This document shows positions 22,846 to 35,514 of a DNA stretch of 64,000 bases, one piece after another. The stretch's first letter is position 1; each line of letters opens with the position of its first letter. This stretch comes from Chelonoidis abingdonii. Lineage: Eukaryota; Chordata; Testudines; Testudinidae. The position numbers and the translations under genes are program-made. Below the pieces are notes generated by a model, which worked only from the letters and a program-made list of their open reading frames with translations, did not search any database and was not told the DNA's origin. The stretch is from contig NC_133774.1 of assembly GCF_003597395.2 (NCBI RefSeq), positions 33,122,221-33,186,220 on the forward strand. The letters are read 5' to 3'.

Positions 22846-23151
22846 AACGGTTACCTACCTTTTGTAACTGTTGTTCTTCGAGATGTGTTGCTTATGTCCA
22901 TTCCATTACCCGTCCTCCTGCCTCTCTGTCGGAGTTGTCAGCAAGAAGAAACTGAGAGGGAGTAGGGCTGGTGGTGCCTGATATACCGTGATGTGAGCAC
23001 GGCACTCAAGGGGGCACCACAGCTGGCCCTATGGATACTGCTAAGGGAAAAGTCTCCAACAACTGTGCATGCGGGTGTGCACGCACCTAGAATGGAACGG
23101 ACACGAGCAACACATCTCACAGAACAACAGTTTACAAAAGGTAGGTAACTG
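22846..23151. repeat. DIRS right inverted repeat and internal complementary region
   Basis: The right terminal repeat occupies about 22938-23135. In addition, 22853-22909 (gttacctaccttttgtaact...) and 23089-23151 (...tttacaaaaggtaggtaac) are near-perfect reverse complements, so the whole right end can fold into a hairpin of about 300 bp. In DIRS elements the internal complementary region serves as template to complete the ends of the circular intermediate. Confidence 0.8.
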
Positions 23152-23211
23152 TTTTTTCACACCCCTCAGCAACATAATTTACATTGATTTAAACTGTAGT
23201 GTAGCCATAGC

Positions 23212-26200
23212 CTCTGTATTTGTAAATTACTTTTCATGGTCATATCTGAGCACCTTACACATTCTACCAATGTAGATATCTGTAAGTATCTTTCTCCATT
23301 CCCCCTCTAGAAGCAGTTTTAGGCATATACCTGATGGCCTTTTGCTCCCCTAACATCTTTAGTGGTAGTGATTCTCTGCCTCCTCCTCCTCCTGGCTCCT
23401 CAAGGAATGACCGTCTAACCCACTTCCCCCCATTCTAAATTATAGGCCCATTGTAACATTCTCTCCCCAAAACTTGTATTTTTGGTGAAAGGGATTTGAG
23501 GACGATCCCTCAGCCCATACTCCAACAGTAGGTTTGTAGACATTCATGATTCTTCTTCATACAGACTCTATAAGCACACACATCTGCACTAGTCTCTGGT
23601 AATAGCCAGTTCCCCACTTACCAGCTATCAGAATAATTCCTCAATCTCACTGTAGTTATGATTCACAGTGGAGCAGCAGTGACAGGATTATAATTTCTGG
23701 CTTCTGCTATAGCTGATGTGCATGGACTGGGAAGAGAGTAGGATTATAGTGGGCATCAGAAAAAAGACCAGTGGGCCTGCCCACCCTCTGGTAAGTTGGT
23801 GTCACAGGGTGTTGTATGATGAGGGAATAAGCTTGTTGGAGACGTTATCTTCTGGGGAGCAAATCTTTGGGTTCAGGACTACTCTGGTAGTAACCTTTGA
23901 AATAAAATCAGGCATTTACTATCTCAAAGTCCACTTCCATCTTCTGTTCCTTTGCACTCTTAGCTGGTTGATTATGAGGCATTGTATGAAAGTGCTTGTG
24001 TCCCTCTTGACCCTTGACACACTGTGCTAAATTCCATGTCCTGAGTTATTCTTGCATTTGGTAGCTCCTGAATGGCTTGTTAAACTAATAGCAAATGCTG
24101 TTAGATTCACCAAAGGCAAATTAAAATATCTATGTTTTAAGAGCTGGGAACGTTGTAAGTCTGAGGCTCAGACTTTAAGGACTTGACTGAGGGAGGAAAG
24201 CTGCTCATCCTCATGCCTATATTTCAGGCACTGTCCTCAGCTGGCAACGATTTGAGCCCTTTTGGATTTGGACAGTTCATCGGTCATTAACCTGACATGT
24301 CATAAGTGAGCACATTTACATTTTTATTTGCACCGTCTGTTGTTATTAAACATCAGTACAAATTAAGGAACTTTCTGACCCTTTTCTGGCATTGTTTGTA
24401 TGTAATCTGAAAAGGGTGATTCACAAACTCATATGTATTGAAGGGAAATGCCAACAGAAGAGTGTTCATTTCGAGGAGCGTGAAAGTTCACTGTTAAATT
24501 TGGTGGTCAACTTGTCAAACTTACTTACTTTACAGCTTGATGAATGGTGCTGGCTACTACGTGAGGTTGTAATTGTAGGTTTGTCTGACTGTCTGGAAAG
24601 TGTATAAACAAAGGTAGAGGCAAAGTTAAGGTGGGGGATAGTTTGTATCATTTGTATTTATGTTGGTTTTCCCATTTTTCTGGAGATTTCAAAGGAAGTA
24701 TGCTGTATTTTATGGAGGATCATGATGATTTCTGTGAGATGCTGGTGGAAATATATATATTTTTGTTGCCATCGCTAATAAATACAATTTTTTCGTATAG
24801 TTATGAAACCATGGTTTTCCCCATTACTGTATTTCATACTTTCACTTGATGTTGTGTGTATGACAGAAATGTACTGGGGTTTATATAGACTGGATACTAA
24901 CTTCCGCTTTGCACATTAAGGGGCAGATCCCCCATGGGCATAAATCGCTGTAGCTCTGTTGACTTCAGGGAGCCTTACCATTTTATACCAGTTGAGAATC
25001 TTGTCATTGGTCTACATTTCATTTAGAATGTAAGGTCTACCAGAAAAGGGCTTTGTTATCTTATTTGACTTATTTGAGCATGTTGGACACTCTTGATGCT
25101 CAATTTTAATCTGTGAGGGGATGAGTTATGTATTTAATCTCTTTTCTGTTTTTCCACTCCATTCCTTGCCCTGTACACTTTTCCTATGTGACCTCAGTCC
25201 TGTGTTTCTTTTGCAGAAACAAATATGGCTATGTGGAGGGGGAGTGACCTACATAGCCTGCTTTTCTATCTGCACAGCCCCTCATGGCTTTCTCCATTTC
25301 TGCTTCTGTCTCCTGGATGCAGCTGATGGGGAAGCAGAAGGGCCTAAGTCACTCTCTCCATATAAACCCTTCAGATTGCTGTACTGAGCAAAATAGGTTC
25401 TGTTTTATTTTAAATTCATGGCTGTTTATACCTCATATCAAAATTAGTTAGTGAAGAATCATCCTTAAATGTTGCTTTATTAGGCCTGTTGTTTTAGTTC
25501 TGCATTTTTAGGTAATGAAGGAAAGGTAATTTAGCATTGTTGACATAATATGTGTTCACATTTGAGCTGTGTCAATAATATGCTTTCTTGTACACAGGGA
25601 TTAATCAAAGGAGGAACTTTAATAATGCATCTGCTAATGAACAGACTTCAAACTAATCAAAACGGTAATTTAACTAGAACCCGTTATCATGTATTTATCA
25701 GTAGGCAGAATGTTAAACACTCCTCTGTAACTCTAGGAGGATCATATTAAACTGCCTAATAGCTTTGCCACCACGTATAATAATTTAGTGAATGTAGGGA
25801 GAGTGGGATTTGCTTTTTGTGCTTTAATTCCTTAGGTGATCAAAGTAGCCTGCCTGGCAGTCCTCAAAGTTTACCCTGCAAGATGTGCATATCTTGCCCT
25901 GATCATACCAATATTATTATTGTAATAGCTAGTTAAGCTAGATGTATCTCTAGCTGCTGTGTCCGAATATGAATGGGAGAAAGGGAAAATCTTGATTTAA
26001 TGCATTCTCTAATTAGGCTTGTGCACCCCCCTTCAGTGCTTTTGTGTAAATACTTTATAGTAGGTTGGAGGATAGCTCAGGGAGAAGTTTAATTGAGTTC
26101 ATTTTTTCAGCTGAAGTTAGTTTTTCTTTTCCCACCGAGAGAAGAAAAAACCTCTTTGGGTGAATCTCGTGCTGGGCTAAGTCATGCACTGAGTATGACT

Positions 26201-26747
26201 GAGCTAACTGAAGCTGGGCATAGTGCAATGCTAGCTTTCCTGCCAATGTATGTCAAGCCTGCTTTGTAATATACTTTGTTATGTCAGTTCTTGACCCACT
26301 CCTGACCAAAAACTGTCAGTTATGATGAACTGTGTTACATTGTGTAATGGTTTTGTGATGTGCAAAAATATTCACTGAGTGCTATTGCACTTCTGTGCAC
26401 TGCCTAGGCGCCTATACCTTTAGCTATCAGTGGAAATTTATAAGTGATTCTCCAACATTCTCCTATACTAGCACAGACAAATCAGTTTACTGCAAGAGTA
26501 ATCAATTCTTTTTTGTCAAGATCCAAATTTGTTCATCAAAGTATAGTCAAGATCCAGACTCCAGAGAAAATAATACCCTCCTCCCCGCCCCAATAATGAT
26601 AATAAGTAAATGGAAAGATTCCGGAGTCCGTTCAAAAGCATCTCTCGGTCTGGATTTGGCCCATAGTCTGTTTATTGATTACCCCTGGTTTACTGTCTTC
26701 TACCAGCAGATAGATGCTGAAAATAAAGCACGTTTCTTTCTTGACAG
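23212..26747. other. Intron sequence without recognised features
   Basis: AT-rich, with scattered short open frames and no coherent repeat structure. A possible exon at 25598-25664 was considered and not accepted. Confidence 0.45.
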
Positions 26748-26810
26748 GGTCACAGATGCTGCTCAGTTTTGTTATCGTCACCCATTAGAAACAAGGAAGG
26801 AACTAAAAGT
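26748..26810 (+). CDS. Internal coding exon 2 of an unidentified gene
   Basis: A 63-nt exon follows a good acceptor (cgtttctttcttgacag) and precedes gtaagc. The leading G completes Arg with the previous exon. Twenty codons follow, encoding VTDAAQFCYRHPLETRKELK, and the trailing GT pairs with C of the exon at 60894 to give Val. Phase agreement on both sides supports it. No domain is recognised. Confidence 0.65.
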
Positions 26811-27017
26811 GTAAGCCAGTCATACCGATATATGTAGGGCACCATAAATTTAAATTCACAAGAGCTGGGTTTTGTGTTATGCTACCTTTTCATGCTGGAA
26901 AGTGAGGGATGTGTTTTCATACAAACAGGCCTCATGCATGCAGCTCCATGAATTTCACTCATACTGTAATGCAGTGTACTGTGCATTTTTACAGGAATAG
27001 TACATTAACATTAATCT

Positions 27018-27128
27018 TAATGAGTTTGTAAATTCTTTGGGCTAGGTACTCTGTTACTATGCGTTTGTGCAATGCCTAGCACAATGGGACCATGATCCCG
27101 ATTGAAGCTTGTTGACAATATTATAATT
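27018..27128 (+). repeat. SINE 3' part
   Basis: Contains tttgtaaattctttgggcta and tgcctagcacaatggga followed by an A/T-rich end, the same tail as at 3415-3528 and 63811-63933. Confidence 0.6.
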
Positions 27129-27880
27129 TGTAGCTCATAGGATTATTTTGCTAGTTATTATATCCTATTAATCCAGCCAGTAGTATTAATTAATATGTTT
27201 CTTTTTCTGAAATTAATCCATTTTATTCTTATATTTTATCAGTATTAATTCCTTGGAATTTAGGATGTGTTAAGACACGTATTTCCTAATAATAAGTTTT
27301 GCTGAAATCCTGAAATGCAAGAAGCCTACCGGCTTGTTAGAGCAAATAAGATCTGCTATACAGCAAAAAGTATAATCAGTTATAAATATGTTAGCATAAA
27401 AGCTGGCAACCTTTGGCACTGTTAAGAATGGTTCATGAACTTTGGGGAACCAAAGGGAGGAACTATCCACATCACATCACAGGTTTATCCGGCTTCTGCA
27501 ACTGGTTGGTAACTGTAGGGTACACCACAACTCGAAATCATCAAGAGAGCCTAGGTGGGCAGTTTTGGAGTGAGATAATCTTTATTAATAGAAAGTGAGT
27601 GTCATAATCCACTAACCTATAGGAGAAGGGTACCCATACATTTCTTAGGATATAGAAACAAGATTTGGGTATAGTAGGTTGGGCCTGAATTACATAGATC
27701 AGAATCCTATAAAATACCCTGTAAGGGCTGGTTAGTTCTTTTCTTAAACCTTCTTCTTGTAACTGCCTTGGAGTTAGTTCTTTTCTTCTGTCTATCTAAT
27801 CGGTTCATGCAGTATATAACTACTCAGCATTCCTAACCATCACATAATCAGACATGCAAGGAGTGAGGCTGGTCCTTTAC

Positions 27881-28057
27881 ACAGAATATAGGGTTGGAAG
27901 GGACCTCAGGAGGTTATCTAGTCCAACCACCTGCTCAAAGCAGGACCAATCCCCAGACAGATTTTTTGTCCCATTTCCCCAAATGGTCCCCTCAAGGATT
28001 GACCTCACAACCCTGGGTTCAGCAGGCCAATGCTCAAACCACTGAGCTATCCCTCCT
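27881..28057 (-). repeat. Cry-type tRNA SINE with CR1-like tail
   Basis: On + it starts with the CR1-like end gggttggaagggacctcag and finishes with the reverse complement of a tRNA-like head (ccactgagctatccctcc). Full-length layout and better preserved than the copy at 5607-5791. Confidence 0.85.
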
Positions 28058-31000
28058 CCTGATTGTCTATTACCGGGCTCCCAAAGAAGGGTGTGAGTAT
28101 GTTAGGTTAAGGTGCTTATAATAAAAATGTTACCAGCAAGAGTTTCGGAATTCTTTTACTGTTTTGCAAGTTATAATTTTCATTGCATTCCTTGTTTTTA
28201 TGCTAATGGCAATAAAGATTTTATCAATTTGGTATTGTCCTCAGTGTATGCGTTCTTTCCAAGCACCCCGAGAATCCTCTCCAGATATAGAACTCTGTGG
28301 GTTCTTGAACTCTGAAGTCTGAATTGGGTAAGAACCTATATATTTTCTGGTCGGATGTGATCAGTGGCGAGACATAAAAATTCACCCATCAAATTCAGGT
28401 CAACAAATAAAAATAACGAATAATAATTATGTACATATGTACTATAGTTAATATGATACTTTAGGACCAACTGATGATTGATAGAAAAAGATGGAAAACA
28501 TTTTAATTTCCCCTTCTGCACTCACTGCCCCCTTCCTTAAAGAAGTTGGAGAGAAAACAAGACGTTTGTTCCTTATGATTTATAGTGCTCCCTCTGCTTA
28601 TGGTACTGAGAAGCACTGTGGCCCAAATTTATCCTTGGTGTAACTCCAAAGACATAGTCAATATATTCTGGTTGTCCAGAGTTGCCCAGTTGCTTTTATG
28701 GAACTTCTGCTCTTGATTTGCTCTCAGGGATTTGTTTTACTTGATAACCTTTTGATAATATACAGGAATAAGTGTCCACAGCTGCTTTTCTTATGTGTCA
28801 TATGAAAGACGTAGTCCAGCTGCTGGAACATAAGCCATAGAGGAGAATGATGACATGATGCAACCAAACTACAACTCCCATGAGGCTCAGCAGCAACATT
28901 TCCAAATAAAAATACTTTTAAGTTTCAGGTATTCATTTTTTAACCAAAAAAAAAAAACGACAGAAATTTTCCATGGAAAGCAGACCCTTTTTGTGGAGAG
29001 AAAAAAAAGTTAGTTGAGAACCCAAATTTCCAGAAGAAAATAGTTTAACTAGTTTTTTTTCAAACAGCCCTAATTACCTAGTTTGAGGGTTGTGTATGGG
29101 GGGTAGGGAGGAGAGGCTGAAATATGAAAATCTCAGAAGGCCCTGGAAACAAGAAAAAGAAGAGAGACTGAAACAAAAAGAAGATGAGGGAGTGAAATAT
29201 AGAACAAAGTGGTGGAGAGGGAGAATAAAACCATAGACGAGATAAATCGGAAACCGGGGAGGAGAGAGAGAGGCTTATTAAGGAAGAGGTTTCTGACTGT
29301 CAGTCCAGAACTATGCCAGAATCAATCAGTTATTGCCAACAAACCAATAAGTGATTCATGACAACGATAAGAAACAAAAATTACTGGTTCAGGAATTGTA
29401 AGGTAACATAACTTAAACATGTTGTAATCCTTAGTGAAAGATTTTCTAATGGGTTCTTCCATAAACATGCCCCCTTTAAGATTGTAAAAAAAAAAGAAAA
29501 AGAGTTTTTATTCAGTGCTTCCCAGAAATCGTGTGCTACAGAGTTCTAGTTTCATGAAGGACAGTGATTTCCAGGTTTTATTTTATATCTTAAAGCTAGT
29601 TTTTTAAAATGTCAAAATAATTTAACAGCAATATTTTTTCCATAGGCAAAAATTCCTACAGATTATACATTTCATCTTCAAACTGATTCAAAAATTATAG
29701 TTATTTAGGTTTACCACTGTAAGTATGAGCTGGAATTGGTATGCATTATATGTTGCATTTTTAGTGTAGTTTATCAGGCTGCTTTGTTCAGGGGAGAAGG
29801 TGCAATAGAGATGGGGAAAGAAGTGTTCTTCATCTCTAGTGACTTTCATAGTCAAAAAGCTTTAGGGCTCTTTGGGTCCATTTTAGGGGAGAGAGAGTCT
29901 GTTCAGAAAGTCAAGTGTGAATTTAATCTAAACAAAAAGATTTATGATGGTAAGGATTGTATGAAATCAAGTTTCACTTGGTTTAATCCTAAAAGGAATA
30001 TTTCTGATCATCATGGACTTGTCCATATTTACCAGTTTGTTTTCTATTCATTTGTTTCATGCCTCATATTTCTTTTCCTCTTTTTCCTCTTTTTGTCCAT
30101 TTCTCATAATAATCATAGTGAAATACAAATTAGCGCAGAAATCTCTGCCAAACCTCCAACCTCAATACATCTTAATGAGGTGTTGAAAGTATAGCCTTTA
30201 TCTTCTCTGCAAAGGATGCGACAGCCTATCAGTAAAAGTACAAGATTGTCATCCAGGTCAATTTGAAACTGAAGGAAAGATAAATAAATCACCGTTATTT
30301 GCCCTTCTCCATTACAAAGTGTTACGGTAAGGACATGAATGGATTTAGAAAAGTTAAGATAGGTATCTTCTAATTTTTCTTTTCAATCATCATGCTTTAG
30401 GACTCCGTTCTGAGGTTTGTTTGAAAATAGGTGGAACCCTAAACCATATATTGGCCAATCCGATATTTCTTAGTCCATTGGGGATTTTTCTCTACATCCT
30501 TATCCTGCTCAGGATCATTTTGAGAATTGAAGATTCAGTCTTGCAAACCATAGATCAGTGGTACCACGCAGGACAGTAATGGTAGATAGGCTATTCAGGT
30601 CCTCAGTAAAAGCCAGAGATTTGTCCTTTTAGGCATGATTCCACAAGGAGCAAACATACTCTGCTCCCACTGACTGCAAAGGAGCAGACCCTTTGTTTTG
30701 TCAGATATATATGTGCATTTGGCTCTAGCCAATATTTCTACATTGCTGTTTCTGACAAATACAGCCACCATTTAAAGCATCTTTATGACCAGCTATTGGT
30801 TTAGTCAATACTTATGCATTTATTAATTTGTTTATTTTTGTTTACCATGTCCCTCATTGTCGATGGTCGATCTAGAGTAGGTTTCCTTCCTTTTTCTTCG
30901 ATGGATTTAACCTAGAACAGTAAATGATATTAGATTCTTATGGGCCAGAACTTGAATTCTTTGTGTACTCAAAATTCACTTTGATGTTAGTGTCATTTTG

Positions 31001-32724
31001 GGTACACAAGGAATGCTAGGCCAGGCTGTATGCAAGAATGACCAGATCTTTGACTGAAACTTTAGGGAATCAAACATCCTAGCCAAAATACATTTAATAT
31101 GAAGTGGAAATACTGTCTGCGTGGAAACTGCTGATATCCTTTCAAACACACTTTACTCCATAATTACTACCCAATCATACCTAGCAGTTTTTACATCTTC
31201 AGATTGCTGTAAAACCATCCATTAATACATATCTGAGACTCAGGGGGAAAAAGAAATCCCTTAGGGTGAAATCCTGACCTCTCTGACTGTATATGGGAGA
31301 AAGTGGAGCCTGAGCTTGTAACACCTTTGTATAGGGGATTGGGACTGATTGGCCTGATTTGTAGTGAGGACAGTCAGGATGGTGTCTGAACGGTTATGAG
31401 AGCATGAAGGAGGGGATGGGTTGCAGGTAGTCTCTGAAATACAGGGGGAGGGGAGTCCTCATTGTGTTGTGCTCTGTCCATTCTGATTTTCAGTTGCCCA
31501 GAATTTGGGCGATAGGTGCGTGGCAATCTCCATCCATGGTAGTCACTGGCTTGATTGGTCTCTGACTGGCATGTCCATGTTGGAGCTATTGTTTCTGCAG
31601 GCTGTGGATTGTTTTGCCTCCCCAGGTTTCAGACAGCTGTGGAGATCCACCTCTTCTTTCACCAGGCCTCAGTTCCTTCACTGCCACGTACAGCAAACAG
31701 GGTGGAATGCTCAACTCCACTTCAGGGAGAGGGGGCTTAGCGATGTGGGGTTCCCCCTTAGGATTTCATTCAACCTGGGCTCCGTTGCTCAGCCAGACCA
31801 GGGAGATTTGAGGAGGTGCTTCATGCCACTGGCAGAGTGTTGTTCAGAATTTGGCTCTTTTGGCGCAGTCTTGCTCTCATTGAAACGAATGGGAGTTTTG
31901 GCATGAGAGAAGGATCAGGCTCATAATAATAACAAGTGAATTAGAGAAAACAATGCAAAGTCCATTCAGGTAGACTTACGCATCGAAAAACCCCTTGGTT
32001 TCAATCTGCAGGATTGAACAACTGCAGGATCAAATTCTGGTGTGAGTGCAACAATGTTTATTGGTTCTGATGGTGATATCCATCTGTCTCAAAATATTTG
32101 ATCATAAAAGGGATCACAAAATAGTATTGTTTGATTAACCTACCTGGAGCAAACTAGCAGAATTGGGGCCTGTGTCTGTTTCATGCTGAAGCTTAGAATT
32201 ACTTCATTGCTGACTTCAAGAAAAAAGTAAACAGAAGCACTTCAGCTTCCATTCTTCCACCAGCAGATGCACTTCTTTATGGCATATGAGCCATCCAGAA
32301 AAGATATTTGTAGATTGCAACAGATACTAAAGACATTTTTAACTGCATGTGAATTGATTTACCAATCAAAAGGCCTGATCCTGCTTGCACTCCCTTTATG
32401 GAGTTGAAATCACAGGGTGATTTTACTTTGTAGCGTCTGCAAAACAAGAACAGCTTTGCAAAAGAAAAAAAATCTGTTTCCTGTCAACAATGAATACTGA
32501 TTTAGAAACTCAGTTTTTGGAATTCTGAGCTAGAATTATTGGATTTGTGGGGTCAGACCACCAGTTGGTGTAAAGCAAAATAGCTCTATTGAAGTCAGTG
32601 GAGTTCTTCCAATGTATGCAAGCTGAGAATTTGGTTTGAGGTATTTATACTTTAGGACATAATTCTTCACTTAAGAGACTGTAGTTTTATAATAATATTT
32701 AGCACTTTTAATTTATAGATCTCA
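28058..32724. other. Intron DNA with few recognisable features
   Basis: Low GC over most of its length. Open frames at 29736-30194 and 31505-31906 lack recognisable motifs and splice context. Short poly-A runs occur near 28947 and 29486. Nothing else is supported. Confidence 0.4.
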
Positions 32725-32862
32725 AGAGGAGGAAGCTGAGGCACAGGATTAAGTGACTTCTCCAAAATAATATCAATAGTTAATGGTAGTTCCAAGAATA
32801 GAATTTAGGCCTCCTGAGGGCCAGTTTTGTTTTTCTACTGGACCACACTTCCATGTGCTTAA
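32725..32862 (-). repeat. tRNA-SINE/MIR-like remnant
   Basis: On + it reads gaagctgaggcacaggatta and aagtgacttctccaaaataa, the reverse complement of the common SINE centre, and ends with ctactggaccacactt, the reverse of the tRNA-like head. Confidence 0.65.
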
Positions 32863-35413
32863 TCCATGCAACCAGGCAAGTGGGTTGGAAATGCTATTTT
32901 TTTATATGTGTTTAAAAAACCCTCCAAATACAGCACCACAAATATGTATCTAGGCAAACTGACTTAAAAGGTCCTTGAGTTAATATTTCCAGTGAAAGTA
33001 TAGACATTTTATTATTAATTGTTAATTTATTTACCTTGTAGGTTCAAATGAATAAGACCTTTCACAGCCAGCACAGTTTAGAAAGCATTATTGGATTATT
33101 CTATATTGCTACTTTGCATAGGCTCCTAAGTAGTGGTAATTACAAGGGGAATTAGAATTACCTTGATCATAGTTTATTGGATGCACAGGGACCATTTGTA
33201 TTTGGAAATAATAAATGGGGAACTGGTAATTGTTTGCTAGTGGCTTGATCTTTCGCAGAGCTGAGCACTTGCATGAAATGCTGAATAGCATTTTATTTCT
33301 ATTGACTTCAGTGTGAGCTGAAGATGCTCAGCACCTTTCAGGATCAAACCCAAAGAGCTATATTCTGCCAAGGGCCTTATGTGTAAGATGAACTTTTAAT
33401 ATGTGGCGGTCAAGGAATTGCCTGCTGTTTGCTGAATCTGTTCTAATCAAGGAGTTTCTCTAGTGGCTTTGTATTATGATTAATACTACCTGTACCACTT
33501 TCACTTGTAAGTAGACAAATCTAAAATCCCTGAACCCTCTCATAGGTTTGTTTCAATGCAGTATGATTTGAGAGCAAGCCAATTTGGGCAAATTATCCTC
33601 CCTCCTCCCACCCCACCCCCGGTTTGATCTGTATGAAACGCTTCCGAATGAATCAGAAAACAAAAGAGACAATTGACTTTCATCTGCCTTGCTATCAGCC
33701 AGCTTTTAGGACTTGTGCTCGCCTAATTACATGTAACATTACAGAATATGCATTGGTGATAAAGAATATTTAAAAAGCCAAACAAAAAGATACCAGACTA
33801 TATCCTCCTGAGTTAGCCTGGTGATCCGTAGGTGCTATCCTTTAAGATGTCCCAAGGCCAAAATCCTTAATTGATCATCATGTGTAAAACAAACGACATC
33901 CAATTTAGAGCTAGGAATAGTGCAGCATTGTGGCTGCATTATGGCAAAGGCTTCTTCTCTGTCTTACACTCTGTTGCCTAAAATATCATTGAGCAACATT
34001 GATGTATTGAGCCATAGGGCTGCACCACCATAAGGAGCAGGTCACAACCCTTGCCCAAATGCACAGAAAGGAGGTCAGGTAAGACACACCCCGATTATCC
34101 CTTATTGTATTGCAGCTTGCTGTCTGGGCAGATGTGGAGAGGGATATGGCCCAGTCCTTTCCACACCCCCTTTGGGTAGGATAGCTGGACTCCACTGAAA
34201 GACACCTGTATCATTAATTCTTTTTGTTCTGTTAACAAAGATTTGTTTAGGAATTTCCCAGTTTTATGAATGCTGAGAGTGAAATCAATGACTGAACTCC
34301 CTTAGATTTCAGTGGGGACAAGTTTTGAACCTCCAAAATTGGTAAATAAGGTCCACATGAAGGGAGCCGATGGCCCACCAAAGCAGAGCACTCCATTGTA
34401 AGGTGCGGTCAGGGAATTTGCCAGAGTGGCATATGGTGAAAGGGAATGGGCAGAGTGAGGATGAGGCTTTTATCCACATGGAAAAATCCTTTGCCTATTG
34501 AAATTAATGTCAAAACTTCTGTTACTTTCAGTGTTGGTGGATCTGGGACTTTAAGTTCTAAACCTAGAAAATGTTAGCTATTTACAGTTCCTGTCCTTTT
34601 CTATGTCTCTCCTGGTTCCCAGCCACACTTACTACACACACACACTTCCCCAGTCCCCTCGCACAACCCACCATGGCTCATTCAGACTCTTTCATGCTAT
34701 TCAGCATCTCATTTACCTCCTGCAACTCCATGCTCCTCCGTTCTCTGTACCACTTCCAAGCCAGGGAGAATTAACTTCAACAAATACATCTTAATTTCTT
34801 TATTTTAAAATGGCTCCTAGTGAAAGACTTGAATTCTTTGATGCAGACTCTTTCTAAAAATCCATTTACGAATCACTTTTGCAAGAAGAGCTTGTTAAAG
34901 GAGATGCCAAAAATCTTTAAATTAGAATTCTATTCTCTCAATATAAAACACGTGGGGGTGAGATCCATTAAGGTCAGTGAGGGACATCTGCAAGCATCAA
35001 AAGGAGAATAGAGTCCTAAATTGAATTGTTTAATTTTGTAGTGCTTTATTTGACCGAACAGGGTATACTCTGCTTTCCTACAATTAGATTGCATAATTTC
35101 TGCTTACACAAATATTTTGATGCAGGTAAATATAACTTGCTGAAAATAAATTGTGTGGGTGAATTGTTGATTGCCTATATTTGCCTGCTTCATTAGGCAC
35201 ATTTACAGTGAATTGCTATGTTTACAGTACATCCCCCCTGAAAATACACCTTAACTAATCAAATTCAAGTTTAATAGTTCTCTGTTGTTAGGTCTGTTTT
35301 GGTGGTTGATCCAAAGTGGTATAGATTCCGATTCAAAAACTAAAATAAGAACTGTTAGTTTTCTATGAGTACTACTATATCTTAATTTTACCACCATTCT
35401 TGGGAGTCAGGTG
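32863..35413. other. Intron DNA, no feature seen
   Basis: A short block near 33300-33350 (ttgacttcagtgtgagctga, then agatgctcagcacctttcag) belongs to the foldback repeat class described elsewhere. Otherwise nothing recognised. Confidence 0.4.
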
Positions 35414-35418
35414 CTGTG

Positions 35419-35514
35419 TGTTGTCAGATGCTACCGGTGTGGTGCTCTGCTCTCTTCAATGTTGATATCACTTGGCTTGTTCCCTTTGTGTGCTGTCCCA
35501 GCTCTGTGCACCAG
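35419..35514 (-). repeat. ERV 3' LTR, U5 part only
   Basis: About 95 bp match the U5 end of the 5' LTR (gtcagatgctaccggtgtgg in both), with an 11-base deletion in the cttggct...ttccct segment. U3 and R are absent, and gag sequence abuts directly. Confidence 0.8.

Larger units (their letters stand above)
19083..23151 (+). mobile_element. DIRS-type retrotransposon, internally deleted
   Basis: It has inverted terminal repeats (19083-19275 against 22938-23135), an internal complementary region near the right end, a Gag-like region with the block LKDFRATLRSLGLH, the start of an RT region and a tyrosine recombinase. That set defines DIRS elements, which integrate as circles by recombinase and make no target duplication. 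At 4.1 kb it lacks the RT catalytic core and RNase H. All frames carry stops. It sits inside the 18846-23209 MITE. Confidence 0.85.
18846..23209. mobile_element. hAT-like MITE split by a DIRS insertion
   Basis: The left terminus tatggctacacta (18846) and the right terminus tagtgtagccata (ends 23209) are inverted partners. The flanks tctctgga and cctctgta are candidate diverged 8-bp duplications (6 of 8). MITE sequence stops at about 19082 (ttcaggggttatggctaa) and resumes at 23152 (ttttttcacacccctcagc). These are the two halves of a palindromic centre, so removing the DIRS element leaves a MITE of about 300 bp. Confidence 0.7.
17624..26747 (+). other. Intron 1 (about 9.1 kb), heavily invaded
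   Basis: Lies between the first two recognised exons. It holds a SINE remnant, the MITE split by DIRS (18846-23209), and from 23212 on about 3.5 kb of plain AT-rich DNA in which I see no exon or recognisable repeat. Confidence 0.5.

Noticed and set aside
25598..25664. Possible exon with acceptor tacacag and donor gtaatt
   Set aside because: The only stop-free frame ends one base into a codon, which does not fit the next exon at 26748 (needs two). The translation has no recognisable motif.
28005..28057. tRNA-like sequence (gctcagtggtttgagca on the minus strand)
   Set aside because: It is the head of a tRNA-derived SINE with a CR1-like tail and cannot form a full cloverleaf tRNA gene.
29736..30194. 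152-residue + strand open frame
   Set aside because: AT-rich, low-complexity C-terminus, no domain, no splice context. Likely chance.
31505..31906. 133-residue + strand open frame
   Set aside because: No domain, and overlapping frames are equally open because of local composition.
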